Positions 18,598 to 28,400 of a DNA stretch of 64,000 nt are shown in pieces. The notes beneath the pieces are model-generated. The model did not search any database. It was given only the letters and a program-made list of their open reading frames with translations, and was not told where the DNA came from. The translations under genes and the position numbers were made by a program. The first letter of the stretch is position 1; each line of letters begins with the position of its first letter. The stretch comes from Bacteroidales bacterium (GTDB lineage: Bacteria > Bacteroidota > Bacteroidia > Bacteroidales > VadinHA17): the NCBI GenBank assembly GCA_016715075.1, contig JADKBK010000020.1, forward strand, positions 37,620 to 101,619, read 5' to 3'.

Positions 18598-18659
18598 AAA
18601 ATGGATTTAATCCTTCTGGCAGAAGTATTTACAACTGACTGCCGGATCAAATCCATTTT
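18598..18659. terminator. Bidirectional hairpin between convergent genes
   Basis: A 16-bp arm at 18598-18613 pairs with 18644-18659 with one mismatch, extended inward by GGCAG (18618-18622) and CTGCC (18639-18643). A-rich on the left and T-rich on the right, it can terminate transcription from both sides. Confidence 0.75.
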
Positions 18660-18683
18660 CTCTGGGCCCCCCCAACTATCCTT

Positions 18684-19262
18684 TTACCTTATCGCCGGGG
18701 TAAGAATTACCGACATAAGCATAGTATCATCGATCTGGGGATTGGCTTTTGATCCCGCATTCTTTGCCAAAACCTTATCGCTTATGACCTGAATATTGTA
18801 TTCACCTGCCTCCGGAACATAAAACGATCCCACATAGGAATCTGCTCTGAAATATGAATGGGGCACATCCCCTGAGTTCTGTACAATTTTATCTACTTCC
18901 GGCGTAACTTCCAGGTGATCATCAAGGATATTCACTTTTACTGAGCTTGAATAGCTTAGATCAGAAGTGTCCCTGGTAGCGCTTGTGAGCCATACTTTAA
19001 AACGACCGGGTTTTGAGATAACCACACTCCAGTCGGCGGTGTTATTTGTAGGGTTCAATGCATCATTGTAGCAAACAGCTTTTTCCAGTTTCAGAGATAC
19101 TGTACCGTCTGCCTGCTGTACTATCCTGTTTTCTGTCTCCAGGGTACTTGGCGTGTTACTCTGCTGTCCGCAGGATCCTGCCAGAATGATTACCAGCCCA
19201 TAAAATAGTGGAAAAAATCTTTCCTCATTTTCCTTATCTCCTATGTTAATTTTAAATTTCAC
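18684..19262 (-). CDS. Small lipoprotein, function unknown
   Basis: The frame from a GTG at 19262 gives 192 residues with lipobox 'ILAGSCGQQ'. The remainder is a single beta-rich domain ('VVISKPGRFKVWLTSAT', 'VGSFYVPEAGEYNIQVIS') that resembles carbohydrate-binding jelly rolls of the kind fused to glycosidases; that is inference. A better start may be the ATG at 19228, preceded by AGGAGATAAGGAAA. It lies one base out of frame, and one extra T in the six-T run at 19212-19217 would join 'MRKDFFPLF' to the lipobox. This fits the single-base errors seen elsewhere in the window. Confidence 0.7.
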   Translation of the reverse strand: MKFKINIGDKENEERFFPLFYGLVIILAGSCGQQSNTPSTLETENRIVQQADGTVSLKLEKAVCYNDALNPTNNTADWSVVISKPGRFKVWLTSATRDTSDLSYSSSVKVNILDDHLEVTPEVDKIVQNSGDVPHSYFRADSYVGSFYVPEAGEYNIQVISDKVLAKNAGSKANPQIDDTMLMSVILTPAIR

Positions 19263-19384
19263 CGAAAGATAAACCTATTTATTCATTCATAAAAAGTGGT
19301 TTTGATCAACGAATTAAAATCTTTGACAAACAGGTTCATAATTGATTTTTGTGAAAGAATAATCATGCACAGGGAAACAATAAT

Positions 19385-19420
19385 AATAAAAAACTGCCCT
19401 CCGTAGTGAAGGGGCAGTTC
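19385..19420 (-). terminator. Terminator of the giant surface-protein gene
   Basis: On the minus strand, AACTGCCC (19419-19412) pairs with GGGCAGTT (19399-19392) and is followed by TTTTTTATTATTATT, about 45 bases past the stop at 19463. Confidence 0.85.
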
Positions 19421-19462
19421 CTGTTATTAAGTTTCATCAGGTTTATAAAGCTGATGTGATTT

Positions 19463-22400
19463 CTACTTTTTCTTTATTGCTTTACCTGCAAACATTTCAT
19501 GACCGTTTATAACGAGTTTGTAGATTATCATCCCATCACTTATATGATCCGGTTCATAATTAAAGAGGTAATGATCAGCTGTAAGATGACCTGTGAAGAC
19601 GGTTGCAATCCTTACGCCAACGATATTGAAGATCTCAAGGCTTACCTCTGCATCATAGTTCAGATCGAACTCGAGAGTGAGATGATCAGTAAATGGATTC
19701 GGGTATGCCGTCATTTCAAATCCTTTGGTGATTTCAAGCTCTGCTCCTTCAAAGGTCAGGTCATAATTGGCTCCCAGGCTCAAAGTTCCCTGAATGATCT
19801 GGTAGATTCCGATCTCTTCTCCCGGCTCGCGCGACAGGGCGCCAACAAATGCATCCCCATTAGCTACAAGCTCACCAGAAGTAATTTCGTAAGTCAGATC
19901 AGGATCAGCCTCACCATACACCTTGGATTTTGCATCAGCTGTTACTGTAATAGCTTTCGGTGTAATTGTAAAGACAGCTGGAGAGAATTCAAGGGTATAA
20001 TTGCCACCAAGTGTCAGGGTTCCCTGCAGAATTGCATAGGTCCCAACATTTTCGCCAGGTTCACGGGTAAGTTCCCCTGTGAATGTATCGGAGCCAACAA
20101 GAGTACCTGATATAATTTCGTATGTCAGTTCAGGATCAGTTTCTCCATATACCTTTGTCTGCGGATCAGCTGCAACTGTTATTGCCAGAGATGACCTTAT
20201 GATACTCAGGTTGGAACCTACATATGTCAGATTATAGTTACTGCTCAGGGCAAGAGTTCCCTGCGTTATAGCGTAGACACCTACATTCTCACCTGCATCC
20301 CGTGTCAGAGAACCTATGAATGCATCACCATTGCCCGCAAGATTTCCGGAAGTGATCTGGTATGTCAGTTCGGGGTCAGATTCTCCATAAATCTTGGTCT
20401 TAGGATCAGCAGTCACAGTGATAGGACGTTGCGCAATAGTAAACACAGCTCCTGTAAATGTCAGGATGTAATTACTGTTCAAAGCGAGATCATTCTGACT
20501 TATCGTATACACTCCTACATCTTCTCCAGGTTCCCGTACCAGGGTTCCCGTGAATGTATCATTGAATACAAGGCTTCCGGTAGTAATAGTGTAGGTCAGT
20601 ACAGGATCAACATCACCATAGACTTTATTTAATGCGTTTGCTCTGACTGCTACTGGTCTCTGAGTGATTGTAAGTGTAGCTCCAATAAAGTTGAGAGTAT
20701 AATTATTGCCCAACGTCAGTGAACCCAGAGTTATACCATACGTTCCTACATCTTCACCGCCGGAATGTGATAATGACCCGGTAAACGCATCTGTACCGAC
20801 AAGAGTACCTGCTGTGATCCTGTAGGTAAGATTATCGGGATTTCCATAAATCCTTGTTGCATCATCGGCAGTAATAGTTATTGACCTGGTAGTTATTGTA
20901 AGGTCAGCGCCGATGTAAGTAAGGTCATAATTGGATCCCAATGTAAGTGTACCCTGAGTAATAGCATAAGTACCAACATTTTCGCCCGGAACGCGTGTCA
21001 AAGCCCCGATGAAGGCATCACCATTACCTGCAATACTTCCGGAAGTTATCTGATAGGTAAGTACAGGATCGGCATTGCCATACACCTTAGTCCTGGCATC
21101 AGCTGTTATTGTTACAGGTCGCAAGGAAATCGTAAGGTTTGCCCCCACATATGTAAGTGCATAGTTTGCATTCAGAGCCAGTGTTCCCTGTCTGATCGGA
21201 TATGTTCCGACATTTTCGCCTGCATCTCTTGTAAGAGCTCCAGTGAATGCATCTGTGAAGGCCAGTGATCCTGTTGTTATTGTGTATGTGAGAGCAGGAT
21301 CAGTTGTACCGTATACTTTTGTACGGGCATTCGCAGTTACAGTAATTGCTCTTGTCGTAATTGTAAGGTTTGCACCTATATAGGTCAGTGTATAGTTTGC
21401 ATTCAGAGCCAGGGTTCCCTGTCTGATTGCATATGTACCAATATTCTGACCCGGGTCGCGTGTTAAAGCTCCGCTGAAGGCATCACCGTTTCCGGCAAGG
21501 CTACCTGAAGTTATCTGGTAGGTCAGCACCGGATCAGCTGTTCCATAGATCTTTGTCTGCGGATCAGCAGTGATTGTTATCAGCCTTGAAGTGATTGTAA
21601 GGTTAGCGCCAATATATGTTATTGTATAGTTGGCATTAACAGTCACTGAGCCCTGATTAATTGCATATGTACCTACATTCTCACCTGCGACTCTTGTCAG
21701 GGTGCCGCTAAAGGCATCGGTAAAGGCAAGAGTTCCCGAAGTCAGCTGATAGGTAAGAGCAGGATCAGCAGTTCCGTAAACCTTTGTTTTTGCATCGGCA
21801 GTAATTGTTATCGGCCTTGAAGTAATTATAAAGCTGTTGGAAACAAAGGTTATATTGTAGTTGCTGTTGGAAAGCGTACCCTGCTGGATTGCATGTGCAC
21901 CCACGTTTTCACCTGCAGCACGTGTAAGCGCTCCTGTGAAAGCAACTGCGGATCCGTTAGGAAGAATAGTCCCGACAGCCGGAGCAGAAGTAAACGTGTA
22001 ACCGGCAGGATCAGCCGTACCATAGACCTTGGTTTGTCCGGCATCAGCAGTGACAGTTATTGTCATTGCAGTGATTGTGAAGTTGTCCGGAACAAATGTT
22101 ATGGTATAGTTACTGTTTGCAAGGGATCCCTGCTGGATGGCATAGCTTCCGATATTCTCGCCGGCAACCCTGGTAAGGGCTCCTGAGAAGGTGTCTGTTC
22201 CATATAAAGCCGGGACAACAGTGTATGTAAGCACCGGATCGAGTGATCCAAAGGGCTTAGACTGTCCGGCAGTTGCTGTAACTGTTACCGCCTTGGCCGT
22301 TATGATAAACGGATCACTGTCATTGCTGGCTATGTAAGTGCCATCTCCGGCAAATGATGTCTGGACAGTATAACTGCCAGGCGCCTGGGTAATGACCATA

Positions 22401-23806
22401 GTGGTCGAAGCAATACCGCTGGCATTTGTTATTGCTGTAGCAGTCTGACTTCCGATTACGAAAGTTACTGTCCTGCCAACGAGTCCGGCACTGGTATTAT
22501 TATCAACCAGAGTCGCAGATAGAGTCGCTGCGTCAGAGTAAGCCTTGGTGGCTTCACCTGTGTATGTAATTGTTGTAGCGCGTGACAATACCGTGACTGC
22601 AGTAGTGCAGGTGGAGATGTTTCCATGTATATCCGTTGCAGTCCAGCTGAATGTATTTATTCCGATATTCAACTGAACACCTGCCAATGTAGATCCAGAC
22701 CCTGTGGTAGCCCCGGTGAGGACATAATTCAGAGACGCGATACCACAACCATCTGTAGCGGTTGCATCAAATTCAGTCGCAACGATTGTATAGGTTGTCT
22801 GATTAATGTCAACAAATCTTGAATCGGAAGGCTGGCATGTAATGACCGGATTTTCATTATCAGCAATAGTAACATTAAAGCTGCATGTTGCTGTATTGGT
22901 ACTGATCAGGTCATTTACAAGATAGGTAACAGTAGAGACACCCTGATTAAATGTATAAGTTCCGATTTGTCCGCTGCCTGCACCTGTTGTAGCACCCGAA
23001 ATAGTCCAGGATAATATAGCTGTCGGCCAGTTTGTATTGTATACCTGGGAAGGTATAGCAACTGATGCAGTACAAACACCCAGATCAGTATTTTGAAGGA
23101 TATCTGCCGGGCAGATTATTGTCGGAATATCATCGTTTGTAATTGATCCTGTTGCAGTTGCCTGTGAAATTGTGACAAGACCACCAGTGATTCCGCTCAA
23201 CGTTGCAGTAAATGTTTCTGTAGGTTCTACAAGCAGATCATTATTGATGGTTACACTGAAAGTTTGTGTTGAGCCATTCAGTGAGCCTGCCGGGAACGTT
23301 AGAGTTCCGCTGGCCAATGTATAATCTGTACCTGCAATAGCACTATTATCACTTGTCAGATAGTCGACATTGAATGAATTCTGAACATTTCCAGTAAGTG
23401 TAACAGTAAAGGTGGCAATACCTCCTGCAACATTTTCAGCGACAGTAACATCTGCTATTGCAATACTGGCTGCATCGTTGTCAGTAATTGTTCCTACCCC
23501 GAGAGGATCTGTAATTGTTGCGATTCCCGTGCTTACAATATTGCTAAGGGTCACATTGAAGGTCTCGGTATTCTCCGTAAAGATATCATCCGAGATCGGA
23601 ACAGAGAAAGTCTGTATTGCGCCATTCGCCGATCCGGCTGCAAAGGTCACCGTACCTGTGGTAAGTGTATAGTCACTGCCTGTAAGTGCTGTGACATCGC
23701 TGGTCGTATAATCGACAGTAAGTGCATCCTGTACAGCACCTGTAAGGGTTACTGTGAACACTGCATTGCCTGCCGCCTCATCAACAGTGACATCATCTAC
23801 GGCCAC
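19463..23806 (-). CDS. Giant surface protein, fragment 9: last Calx-beta, HYR-like, MBG array and T9SS sorting domain
   Basis: 1,447 codons. Calx-beta repeats 16 and 17 come first, then two HYR-like modules ('ICPADILQNTDLGVCTASV', 'ENPVITCQPSDSR ... DATATDGCG', 23.1-22.6 kb) and an Ig-like domain ('AYSDAATLSATLVDN'). Eleven MBG-type repeats of about 77 residues follow ('ITITADAKTKVYGTADPALTY ... GENVGTYAI.QGTL'). The last about 85 residues, 'MTAYPNPFTDHLTLEFD' to 'FAGKAIKKK', are a T9SS type A C-terminal sorting domain, removed when the protein is attached at the surface. This is the true C-terminus of the giant protein; a terminator lies just beyond. Confidence 0.9.
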   Translation of the reverse strand: MAVDDVTVDEAAGNAVFTVTLTGAVQDALTVDYTTSDVTALTGSDYTLTTGTVTFAAGSANGAIQTFSVPISDDIFTENTETFNVTLSNIVSTGIATITDPLGVGTITDNDAASIAIADVTVAENVAGGIATFTVTLTGNVQNSFNVDYLTSDNSAIAGTDYTLASGTLTFPAGSLNGSTQTFSVTINNDLLVEPTETFTATLSGITGGLVTISQATATGSITNDDIPTIICPADILQNTDLGVCTASVAIPSQVYNTNWPTAILSWTISGATTGAGSGQIGTYTFNQGVSTVTYLVNDLISTNTATCSFNVTIADNENPVITCQPSDSRFVDINQTTYTIVATEFDATATDGCGIASLNYVLTGATTGSGSTLAGVQLNIGINTFSWTATDIHGNISTCTTAVTVLSRATTITYTGEATKAYSDAATLSATLVDNNTSAGLVGRTVTFVIGSQTATAITNASGIASTTMVITQAPGSYTVQTSFAGDGTYIASNDSDPFIITAKAVTVTATAGQSKPFGSLDPVLTYTVVPALYGTDTFSGALTRVAGENIGSYAIQQGSLANSNYTITFVPDNFTITAMTITVTADAGQTKVYGTADPAGYTFTSAPAVGTILPNGSAVAFTGALTRAAGENVGAHAIQQGTLSNSNYNITFVSNSFIITSRPITITADAKTKVYGTADPALTYQLTSGTLAFTDAFSGTLTRVAGENVGTYAINQGSVTVNANYTITYIGANLTITSRLITITADPQTKIYGTADPVLTYQITSGSLAGNGDAFSGALTRDPGQNIGTYAIRQGTLALNANYTLTYIGANLTITTRAITVTANARTKVYGTTDPALTYTITTGSLAFTDAFTGALTRDAGENVGTYPIRQGTLALNANYALTYVGANLTISLRPVTITADARTKVYGNADPVLTYQITSGSIAGNGDAFIGALTRVPGENVGTYAITQGTLTLGSNYDLTYIGADLTITTRSITITADDATRIYGNPDNLTYRITAGTLVGTDAFTGSLSHSGGEDVGTYGITLGSLTLGNNYTLNFIGATLTITQRPVAVRANALNKVYGDVDPVLTYTITTGSLVFNDTFTGTLVREPGEDVGVYTISQNDLALNSNYILTFTGAVFTIAQRPITVTADPKTKIYGESDPELTYQITSGNLAGNGDAFIGSLTRDAGENVGVYAITQGTLALSSNYNLTYVGSNLSIIRSSLAITVAADPQTKVYGETDPELTYEIISGTLVGSDTFTGELTREPGENVGTYAILQGTLTLGGNYTLEFSPAVFTITPKAITVTADAKSKVYGEADPDLTYEITSGELVANGDAFVGALSREPGEEIGIYQIIQGTLSLGANYDLTFEGAELEITKGFEMTAYPNPFTDHLTLEFDLNYDAEVSLEIFNIVGVRIATVFTGHLTADHYLFNYEPDHISDGMIIYKLVINGHEMFAGKAIKKK
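19726..22302 (-). repeat. Array of 11 MBG repeats
   Basis: Eleven units of about 77 residues with 'TKVYG.ADP.LTY', 'F.GALTR..GENVGTYAI' and 'NYTLTYIGANLTIT'. They are more diverged from each other than the Calx-beta units and lie directly before the sorting domain, as a stalk would. Confidence 0.9.
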
Positions 23807-25128
23807 ACTGAAACATCATTGTCTGTAATAGTTCCTACTCCAAGAGCATCGCTTATTGTTGCCGTACCTGTACTCAATACATTAGACAGATTGACATCGA
23901 AGCTCTCTGTCGGCTCGGTTACAAGGTTCTCAAGTATCGGAACAGTAATTGTTTGTGTTGCGCCATTTGCTGAACCTGCTGCAAAGGTCACCGTACCTGT
24001 GGTAAGTGTATAGTCACTGCCTGTAAGTGCTGTGACATCACTGGTTGTATAATCGACAGTAAGTGCATCCTGTACAGCTCCTGTAAGGGTTACTGTGAAC
24101 ACTGCATTGCCTGCTGCCTCATCAACAGTGACATCATCTACGGCCACACTCGAAGCATCATTGTCTGTAATAGTTCCTACTCCAAGAGGATCGCTTATTG
24201 TTGCCGTACCTGTACTCAATACATTAGACAGATTGACATCGAAGCTCTCTGTCGGCTCGGTTACAAGGTTCTCAAGTATCGGAACAGTAATTGTTTGTGT
24301 TGCGCCATTTGCTGAACCTGCTGCAAAGGTCACCGTACCTGTGGTAAGTGTATAGTCACTGCCTGTAAGTGCTGTGACATCACTGGTTGTATAATCGACA
24401 GTAAGTGCATCCTGTACAGCGCCTGTAAGGGTCACTGTGAACACTGCATTGCCTGCTGCCTCATCAACAGTGACATCATCTACGGCCACACTCGAAGCAT
24501 CATCATCAGTGATTGTACCTACCCCAAGAGCATCGCTTATTGTTGCTGTTCCTGTACTCAGGATATTGCTCAGGGTAACATCAAAGGTCTCCGTCGGCTC
24601 GTTGATCAGGTCTTCAAGTATCGGAACAGTGATGGTCTGTGTTGCACCATCTGCTGATCCGGCTGCGAATGTCACCGTACCTGTGGTAAGTGTATAGTCA
24701 CTGCCTGTAAGTGCTGTGACATCGCTGGTTGTATAATCGACAGTAAGTGCATCCTGTACAGCGCCTGTAAGGGTTACTGTGAACACTGCATTGCCTGCCG
24801 CCTCATCAACAGTCACATCATCTATGGCAACACTCGAAACATCATCATCAGTGATAGTACCTACTCCAAGAGCATCGCTTATTGTTGCTGTTCCTGTACT
24901 CAGGACATTGCTCAGGGTAACATCAAAGGTCTCTGTCGGCTCGTTGATCACGTTCTGAAGTATCGGAACAGTGATGGTCTGTGTTGCACCATCTGCTGAA
25001 CCGGCTGCGAATGTCACCGTACCTGTGGTAAGTGTATAGTCACTGCCTGTAAGTGCTGTGACATCACTGGTTGTATAATCGACAGTAAGTGCATCCTGTA
25101 CAGCGCCTGTAAGGGTCACTGTGAACAC
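23797..25128 (-). CDS. Giant surface protein, fragment 8: Calx-beta repeats 12-15
   Basis: 443 codons holding most of repeat 12 and the whole of 13 to 15, all of the 'LTTGTVTFAAGSA' subtype. Copies are nearly identical at the DNA level with a 342-bp period (compare 23820-24161 with 24162-24503). The frame ends at 23797 because one C is missing near 23810 (CACTGAAAC in place of CACTCGAAAC); with it, 'NDVSSVAVDDVTVDE' runs straight into fragment 9. Confidence 0.85.
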   Translation of the reverse strand: MFTVTLTGAVQDALTVDYTTSDVTALTGSDYTLTTGTVTFAAGSADGATQTITVPILQNVINEPTETFDVTLSNVLSTGTATISDALGVGTITDDDVSSVAIDDVTVDEAAGNAVFTVTLTGAVQDALTVDYTTSDVTALTGSDYTLTTGTVTFAAGSADGATQTITVPILEDLINEPTETFDVTLSNILSTGTATISDALGVGTITDDDASSVAVDDVTVDEAAGNAVFTVTLTGAVQDALTVDYTTSDVTALTGSDYTLTTGTVTFAAGSANGATQTITVPILENLVTEPTESFDVNLSNVLSTGTATISDPLGVGTITDNDASSVAVDDVTVDEAAGNAVFTVTLTGAVQDALTVDYTTSDVTALTGSDYTLTTGTVTFAAGSANGATQTITVPILENLVTEPTESFDVNLSNVLSTGTATISDALGVGTITDNDVSVWP

Positions 25129-25405
25129 CTACTGCTGCCGCTCTGATCATCAACAGCACATCATCTATGGCTACACTCGATGCATCATTATGGTTTATTG
25201 TTCCTACACCGAGACCATCGGTTATTGTTGCTGTTCCTGTACTCAATACATTAGTCAGGTTGACATCGAAGGTCTCTGTTGGTTCGGTAACTGCGTCATC
25301 TGTAACAGGTATGCTTATTGTCTGTGTCGCTCCACTTGCTGATCCTGCCGGGAAGGTTACTGCTGCCGACCGGAATGGTAGTGCCTGTATAGTCACTGCC
25401 TGCAA
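25064..25405 (-). CDS. Giant surface protein, fragment 7: Calx-beta repeats 11-12, damaged stretch
   Basis: About 113 codons between two heavily disturbed spots. The readable core 'FPAGSASGATQTISIPVTDDAVTEPTETFDVNL' belongs to Calx-beta repeat 11; repeat 12 begins 'SSVAIDDV' and is then scrambled. Around 25130-25160 the expected text for 'DEAAGNAVF' is altered by several changes, not one indel, and an extra C sits at 25364. Errors cluster here more than anywhere else in the gene. Confidence 0.55.
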   Translation of the reverse strand: MQAVTIQALPFRSAAVTFPAGSASGATQTISIPVTDDAVTEPTETFDVNLTNVLSTGTATITDGLGVGTINHNDASSVAIDDVLLMIRAAAVGVHSDPYRRCTGCTYCRLYNQ

Positions 25406-25468
25406 GGGCTGTTACATCACTTGTTGTATAATCAACAGTCAACGCATCCTGTATGGCCCCTGTCAGTG

Positions 25469-28400
25469 TTACTGTAAAGACCGCATTGCCTGCCGCCCAT
25501 CAACTGTGACATCATTGACAGCGACACTCGATGCATCATTGTCTGTAATGGTTCCTACTCCCAGAGCATCGGTTATTGTTGCTGTTCCTGTGTTAAGTAC
25601 ATTGCTCAGGGTCACATCAAAGCTCTCCGTTGCTTCGGTAATCAGGTCTTCAAGTATCGGAACAGTAATGGTCTGTGTTGCGCCATCTGCCGATCCGGCT
25701 GCAAAGGTCACCGTACCTGTGGTAAGTGTATAGTCACTACCTGTAAGTGCTGTGACATCACCAGTTGTATAATCGACAGTAAGTGCATCCTGTACAGCAC
25801 CTGTAAGGGTCACTGTGAACACTGCATTGCCTGCAGCCTCATCAACAGTAACATCATTAACTGCGACACTTGATACATCGTCATCCGTAATGGTACCAAC
25901 GCCAAGAGCATCAGTTATCGTGGCTGTTCCTGTACTCAGAACATTGCTTAGAGTTACATCGAAGGTCTCCGTCGGTTCGTTGATCAGGTTCTGAAGTATC
26001 GGAACAGTTATGCTCAGTGTTGCACCGTCGGCCGATCCGCCTGCGAAGGTTAAGGTATTTGCCGCAGTGGTATAATCGTTGCCAGCAAGTGCTGTTACAT
26101 CGCTTGTTGTATAATCAACTGTAAGTGCATCCTGGATAGCGCCTGTAAGTGTTACTGTAAAGACCGCATTACCTGCTGCCTCATCAACTGTAACATCATT
26201 GACTGCGACACTTGATACATCATTGTCGGTAATAGTTCCTACTCCAAGAGCATCGCTTATTGTTGCTGTTCCTGTACTCAATACATTAGCCAGGTTGACA
26301 TCAAAGGTCTCTGTTGGTTCGGTAACTGCGTCATCTGTAACAGGTATGCTTATTGTCTGTGTCGCTCCGCTTGCTGATCCTGCCGGGAAGGTTACTGTGC
26401 CGACCGGAAGGGTAGTGCCTGTATAGTCACTGCCTGCAAGAGCTGTTACATCGCTTGTTGTATAATCAACAGTCAACGCATCCTGTATGGCCCCTGTCAG
26501 TGTTACTGTAAAGACCGCATTGCCTGCTGCCTCATCAACTGTGACATCATTGACAGCGACACTCGAGGCATCATTATCAGTTATTGTGCCTGCACCGAGA
26601 GCATCGGTTATTGTTGCAGTACCTGTGTTCAGTACATTGCTCAGGGTGACATCAAAGGTCTCTGTTGGTTCGGTAATCAGGTCTTCAAGTATAGGAACAG
26701 TTATGCTCAGTGTTGCACCGTCGGCCGATCCGCCTGCGAAGGTTAAGGTATTTGCTGCAGTGGTATAATCGCTGCCTGCAAGTGCTGTTACATCGCTTGT
26801 CGTATAATCAACTGTAAGAGCATCCTGAACTGCTCCTGTAAGGGTCACTGTAAAGACTGCATTACCAGCTGCTTCATCAACTGTCACATCATTGACAGCG
26901 ACACTTGATGCATCGTCATCCGTAATGGTACCAACGCCAAGAGCATCAGTTATCGTAGCTGTTCCTGTACTCAGGACATTGCTCAGAGTTACATCGAAGG
27001 TCTCCGTCGGCTCGTTGATCAGGTTCTGAAGTATCGGAACAGTTATGCTCAGTGTTGCACCGTCTGCTGATCCGCCTGCGAAGGTTAAGGTATTTGCCGC
27101 AGTGGTATAATCGCTGCCTGCAAGTGCGGTAACATCGCCTGTAGTATAATCAACTGTAAGTGCATCCTGGATGGCGCCTGTCAGGGTCACTGTAAAGATT
27201 GCATTACCCGCTGCTTCATCAACTGTAACATCATTGACAGCTACACTTGCTACATCGTCATCAGTAATGGTACCCACGCCAAGAGCATCAGTTATAGTGG
27301 CTGTTCCTGTACTGGAAACATTTGACAGCGTTACATTGAAAGTCTCTGTAGGTTCGTTGATTGTATTCTGAAGTATCGGAACAGTGATGCTCAGTGTTGC
27401 ACCGTCTGCTGATCCGCCTGCGAAGGTTAAGGTATTTGCCGCAGTGGTATAATCGCTGCCTGCAAGTGCGGTTACATCGCTTGTCGTATAATCAACTGAA
27501 AGTGCATCCTGGATGGCGCCTGTCAGGGTTACTGTAAAGACTGCATTGCCTGCTGCCTCATCAACAGTCACATCATCTATGGCTACACTCGATGCATCAT
27601 TATCGGTTATTGTTCCTACACCGAGACCATCGGTTATTGTTGCTGTTCCTGTACTCAATACATTAGCCAGGTTGACATCGAAGGTCTCAGTTGATTCGGT
27701 GACTGCGTCATCTGTAACAGGTATGCTTACAGACTGTGTCGCTCCGCTAGCCGAGCCTGCCGGGAAGGTTACTGTGCCGACCGGAAGGGTAGTGCCAGTA
27801 TAGTCACTGCCTGCAAGAGCTGATACATCGCTTGTTGTATAATCAACAGTCAATGCATCCTGTATGGCCCCTGTCAGTGTTACTGTAAAGACCGCATTAC
27901 CTGCTGCCTCATCAACCGTGACATCATTGACAGCGACACTTGATACATCGTCATCAGTAATGGTACCTACTCCAATAGCATCAGTTATCGTGGCTGTTCC
28001 TGTGCTCAGGACATTGCTCAGAGTTACATCGAAGGTCTCCGACGGTTCGTTGATCAGGTTCTGAAGTATCGGAACAGTGATGCTCAGTGTTGCACCGTCT
28101 GCCGATCCGCCTGCGAAGGTTAAGGTATTTGCCACAGTGGTATAATCACTGCCTGCAAGTGCGGTAACATCGCCTGTAGTATAATCAACAGTGAGAGCAT
28201 CCTGAATGGCGCCAGTCAGTGTTACTGTAAAGACCGCATTGCCTGCTGCCTCATCAACTGTAACATCATTAACTGCGACACTTGATGCATCGTTATCTGT
28301 AATGGTTCCCACTCCAAGAGGATCACTAATCGATGCAGATCCTGTGCTAATTAAATTACTCAGTGTTACATTAAATGTTTCGGTAGTAACTTCACTGATA

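Noticed and set aside
19463..22302. Possible CRISPR or DNA-level satellite in the MBG region
   Set aside because: The periodicity is that of 77-residue protein repeats with codon-level divergence; there is no short identical repeat with unique spacers, and no cas gene.
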